This document shows, in pieces, positions 61,207 to 64,000 of a stretch of 64,000 nt of DNA (its first letter is position 1; every line of letters begins with the position of its first letter). Location of the stretch: the NCBI GenBank assembly GCA_902599445.1, contig CACKFK010000005.1, positions 1 through 64,000 of the forward strand, given 5' to 3'. The position numbers and the translations under genes were made by a program. This stretch comes from an uncultured Alphaproteobacteria bacterium. GTDB taxonomy: Bacteria > Pseudomonadota > Alphaproteobacteria > Rhodobacterales > Rhodobacteraceae. The notes beneath the pieces are model-generated. The model saw nothing but the letters and a program-made list of their open reading frames with translations, was not told the origin of the DNA and did no database searches.

Positions 61207-61422
61207 ACTATAATGCACTTAAGGCTTTCTTAGATCGCTTTTTAAGTTAATACCTTTGACAGCTAAATCGACCCCAAGCCAACGGATCGGAATTTATAAA
61301 ATAGCATAAAAGTTTTGGGTTCCCGTATAAATTTAATAAACTGCATTATAGATAAATTAAGACTTAAATCACAGATAGACTGATCTTCGCCGTTGTATTT
61401 TTCTTTTAACAAGTTAATCTGA

Positions 61423-61437
61423 TGCACCAAAGGTGCA
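61423..61437 (+). promoter_or_regulatory. Hairpin covering the ribosome binding site of pccB
   Basis: A 6-bp perfect stem TGCACC/GGTGCA with an AAA loop contains the Shine-Dalgarno AAAGGTG that serves the ATG at 61443. Its formation would block initiation, and opening it would allow it. The other 215 nt of this intergenic region are AT-rich with no gene. Confidence 0.45.
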
Positions 61438-61442
61438 GTAAT

Positions 61443-62975
61443 ATGAATAAGATTTTAGATGAACTAGAAAACAGAAGACGGGAAGCTAGACAGGGTGGTG
61501 GAAAGACTCGGGTAGCAGCACAACACAAAAAGGGTAAACTTACCGCAAGAGAACGTATAGAAGTTTTAGTTGATCCGGGATCTTTTGAAGAATTTGATAT
61601 GTTTGTTAAGCATCGCTGCAAGGATTTCGGGCTTGATGGAGATTCTTACCCAGGTGATGGTGTCATTACTGGGTGGGCCACTATAAACGGACAAATCATC
61701 TACCTTTTTAGTCAAGATTTTACAGTATTTGGAGGGTCATTATCTGAAACTAATGCTCAAAAAATATGTAAAGTCATGGATATGGCGGTCCGGAATGGTG
61801 CTCCAATAATCGGTTTAAATGACAGTGGTGGGGCAAGAATTCAGGAGGGTGTATCATCTTTGGGAGGTTACGCTGAAGTATTTAAGAGGAACATACTTGC
61901 TTCTGGGGTCGTTCCACAAATTAGTGTCATAATGGGACCGTGTGCTGGGGGTGCAGTTTATTCACCTGCCATGACCGATTTCATATTTATGGTTAGGGGT
62001 AGTTCTTATATGTTTGTAACAGGGCCTGATGTAGTCAAAACGGTTACTAACGAGAGTGTAACCGCAGAGGACTTAGGAGGTGCCACAACACATACGACAA
62101 GATCCTCTGTAGCAGATATAGCGTTTGATAACGATGTTTTGGCTCTCAGGGAAGTTAGAAGGCTCTTGGAATATCTTCCAGCAAGTAATAGGGGAGTTGC
62201 GCTTCCCAAAAAAGTTCAAGATGATCCGGAAAGGATTGAACCAAGTTTGGATAATCTAATTCCAACAGATGCAGGTGTAGCTTATGATATAAAAGAATTA
62301 ATAATCAAAATCGCTGATGAAAATGATTTTCTTGAAATTCAACCAGATTTCGCACGAAATATTGTCATTGGATTTCTCAGGCTAGGTGAGACTAGTATTG
62401 GCGTAGTAGCAAATCAACCAAAAGTACTGGCGGGGTGTCTTGATGTAGATAGTTCCCGAAAGGCTGCTCGCTTTGTGAGGTTTTGCGATGCATTCAATAT
62501 TCCAATATTAACTTTGGTTGATGTTCCCGGTTTCTTACCGGGTATCCAACAAGAATATGGCGGTATTATAAAGCATGGTGCAAAATTACTTTTTGCATAT
62601 GGAGAAGCGACAGTTCCTAAAGTAACCGTAATCACCCGTAAGGCGTATGGGGGAGCATATGATGTGATGTCTTCCAAACATTTAAGAGGGGACATAAATT
62701 ATGCATGGCCAACTGCAGAAATTGCTGTCATGGGAGCCAAGGGTGCTGTTGAGATTATCTATAAATCTGATTTAAGTGACGAAATGAAAATAAAAAAGAA
62801 AACAAAAGAATATGAAGAAAGATTTTCTAACCCTTTCGTTGCTGCTGAAAAGGGGTATATCGATGACGTTATTATGCCAAGAAGCACCAGGAAAAGGTTG
62901 GTGAGGGCTTTCAAGGGTTTAGAAGGGAAAAAACAGATTAATCCTTGGAAAAAACACGATAACATTCCGCTTTAA
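61443..62975 (+). CDS. pccB: Propionyl-CoA carboxylase beta subunit
   Basis: This protein of about 510 residues is the carboxyltransferase of biotin-dependent acyl-CoA carboxylase, moving the carboxyl group from biotin to propionyl-CoA. Conserved features are [20 protein letters not shown], the oxyanion and CoA sites [14 protein letters not shown] and [16 protein letters not shown], and [23 protein letters not shown] in parts. I start at ATG 61443; ATG 61422 would put the ribosome binding site in the gene. Together with pccA it forms methylmalonyl-CoA, which suits use of propionate from DMSP, odd-chain fatty acids or amino acids. Confidence 0.94.
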   Translation: MNKILDELENRRREARQGGGKTRVAAQHKKGKLTARERIEVLVDPGSFEEFDMFVKHRCKDFGLDGDSYPGDGVITGWATINGQIIYLFSQDFTVFGGSLSETNAQKICKVMDMAVRNGAPIIGLNDSGGARIQEGVSSLGGYAEVFKRNILASGVVPQISVIMGPCAGGAVYSPAMTDFIFMVRGSSYMFVTGPDVVKTVTNESVTAEDLGGATTHTTRSSVADIAFDNDVLALREVRRLLEYLPASNRGVALPKKVQDDPERIEPSLDNLIPTDAGVAYDIKELIIKIADENDFLEIQPDFARNIVIGFLRLGETSIGVVANQPKVLAGCLDVDSSRKAARFVRFCDAFNIPILTLVDVPGFLPGIQQEYGGIIKHGAKLLFAYGEATVPKVTVITRKAYGGAYDVMSSKHLRGDINYAWPTAEIAVMGAKGAVEIIYKSDLSDEMKIKKKTKEYEERFSNPFVAAEKGYIDDVIMPRSTRKRLVRAFKGLEGKKQINPWKKHDNIPL

Positions 62976-62984
62976 AGGTTCCAC

Positions 62985-63323
62985 ATGATTAAACACAAGG
63001 GATTTCCGTCGAGGATGCCAGGAACAGATTTTCAATTTACAGTAAGACATAAGAAGAAAAATCCTCCTGCTATAATTTCTCGTAAAAGGAGGTTTGATGC
63101 CCCTGTTATATATCGGCGCGTGGATTCGATGTTTCTCAAATGTTTGATCACCTATTTTGGTAAAAACCCATTTGTGAGAGGTAATCTTGATTCTGGTCGT
63201 TTAGGGTGGCTTTGGGAAAGAGAAATTGTTCGAGGAGATGACGAGTTCAACCCATCCGATTATGATGCAAAGTTAAAGATTAATTTTGAGTCGGTTAAGG
63301 AAAACTATCCGGAACTAATTTAG
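62985..63323 (+). CDS. Small basic protein between pccB and pccA, unknown function
   Basis: This 112-residue soluble protein is rich in Lys and Arg in its first half (KHKGFPSRMPG, RHKKKNPPAIISRKRRFD) and has an acidic C-terminal half (DDEFNPSDYDAKLKINFES). It has no signal, Cys motif or membrane segment and I do not recognise the family. It starts 9 nt after pccB and ends 37 nt before pccA, so it is cotranscribed with the carboxylase. A role in carboxylase assembly or regulation is only a guess from position. Confidence 0.7.
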   Translation: MIKHKGFPSRMPGTDFQFTVRHKKKNPPAIISRKRRFDAPVIYRRVDSMFLKCLITYFGKNPFVRGNLDSGRLGWLWEREIVRGDDEFNPSDYDAKLKINFESVKENYPELI

Positions 63324-63360
63324 TAAAGCCATTGGTAGTTGAAAAGTGAGAAATGAGACA

Positions 63361-64000
63361 ATGATAGAAAGAATATTGATTGCTAACCGAGGCGAAATTG
63401 CCTGTAGGATTATGAATACTGCAGCTAAAATGGGTATTGAAACCTCAGTAGTATATTCAAAAGAAGATCAAGGTTCATTGGCAGTAAACAAGGCTGATAA
63501 GGCATTTTTTCTTTCAGATGTTAATAATAAGAACCAAGAATACCTCGATATTGAACAAATTATTAGTATAGCTAAGAAAAATAAAATTGATGCTATTCAT
63601 CCTGGGTACGGATTTCTTTCTGAAAATGCGCTTTTTGCCAAAGCGGTTGAGAAAAATGACATGAAATTCATTGGTCCTCCAGCTGAAGCAATCAAGATCA
63701 TGGGAGACAAAATTGTTTCTAAGCTTCAAGCCAAAAACTGTGGGGTATCTACTATTCCAGGAGTGGACAGTGAGATTGTCAATTTTTCAGAGGCAAAAAG
63801 CATAGCTAAGAAGATTGGGTTCCCAATTATGGTAAAGGCTTCTGCCGGCGGTGGTGGTAAGGGCATGAGGGTCGTTTATAATGAAAAAGATCTGGCGGAC
63901 AACTTTCAGTCAGCAAAAAATGAAGCTAAATCAAGCTTTGGCGACGAAAGAATATTTATTGAGAAGTTTATAGAGAACCCACACCATATTGAAATACAAA
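63361..64000 (+). CDS. pccA: Propionyl-CoA carboxylase alpha subunit (3' truncated by window)
   Basis: The first 213 codons of the biotin carboxylase subunit are visible before the right edge. It begins IERILIANRGEIACRIMNTA, has IHPGYGFLSENALFAKAV, IGPPAEAIKIMGDK and the ATP-grasp loop VKASAGGGGKGMRVV (about residues 158-172). The biotin carboxyl carrier end lies outside. It forms the holoenzyme with pccB. The start ATG 63361 has only a weak GAGA upstream, suggesting coupling to the small gene before it. Confidence 0.93.
   Translation, partial: MIERILIANRGEIACRIMNTAAKMGIETSVVYSKEDQGSLAVNKADKAFFLSDVNNKNQEYLDIEQIISIAKKNKIDAIHPGYGFLSENALFAKAVEKNDMKFIGPPAEAIKIMGDKIVSKLQAKNCGVSTIPGVDSEIVNFSEAKSIAKKIGFPIMVKASAGGGGKGMRVVYNEKDLADNFQSAKNEAKSSFGDERIFIEKFIENPHHIEIQ

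Overview
The window looks like a low-GC, gene-dense alphaproteobacterial chromosome, most likely from a marine, streamlined lineage. Supporting features are a membrane urate hydroxylase PuuD fused to cytochrome c, a periplasmic formate dehydrogenase with the alphaproteobacterial accessory set (DUF6494, Mrp, ligase, DUF6505, DUF3305, DUF3306), a tRNA-His with no encoded G-1 and with A73, the tolC-(small protein)-valS order, and a DmdA-like demethylase. Intergenic gaps are short, convergent genes often overlap at their stops, and YebC is the only putative transcription regulator. No IS element, prophage or CRISPR array was seen.

Region 1 (1-11355) is purine salvage and degradation. A BMP-type nucleoside/purine ABC importer (first gene cut by the left edge), an aminotransferase and a DMT transporter are followed by ureidoglycine aminohydrolase, ureidoglycolate lyase, a PuuE-UraD fusion, 5-hydroxyisourate hydrolase and PuuD. 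Together they take urate to glyoxylate, urea and ammonia. Xanthine dehydrogenase and allantoate amidohydrolase are not in the window.

Region 2 (11397-28360) is a formate dehydrogenase locus. A minus-strand operon joins FDH accessory genes to a complete TupBCA tungstate importer, which suggests a tungsten enzyme. Next come a cytochrome c fused to a shrunken TupA-like domain, a large 4Fe-4S protein, DUF3305/DUF3306, a TorD-like chaperone, a small Tat peptide, FdhA-FdhB-FdhC, a 41-residue peptide and a WD40-cytochrome c protein.

Region 3 (28394-35263) has Nnr and then a tight five-gene operon: FMN 2-hydroxyacid oxidase, thiamine-diphosphate enzyme, a second transthyretin-like hydrolase, DmdA-like demethylase and PhyH dioxygenase. 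I know no described pathway with this set; it is the best candidate for an undescribed catabolic system.

Region 4 (35264-38736) is a small, AT-rich surface-glycan patch (FkbM methyltransferase, GT11 fucosyltransferase, glycosyltransferase, small coupled ORF) beside tRNA-Cys.

Region 5 (38911-64000) is mostly core genes: Pcm-like protein, TolC, ValS, two aminotransferases, phosphatase, MsbA-like ABC exporter, YgfZ, SuhB, EF-P, 6S RNA candidate with 5-formyl-THF cyclo-ligase, YmdB-like phosphoesterase, SLC13 permease, YebC and propionyl-CoA carboxylase (PccA cut by the right edge). It also holds a sarcosine oxidase alpha/gamma pair without beta and delta, and a class III aminotransferase. One-carbon and folate chemistry recurs through the window (FDH, DmdA-like, SoxA/G, YgfZ, cyclo-ligase).
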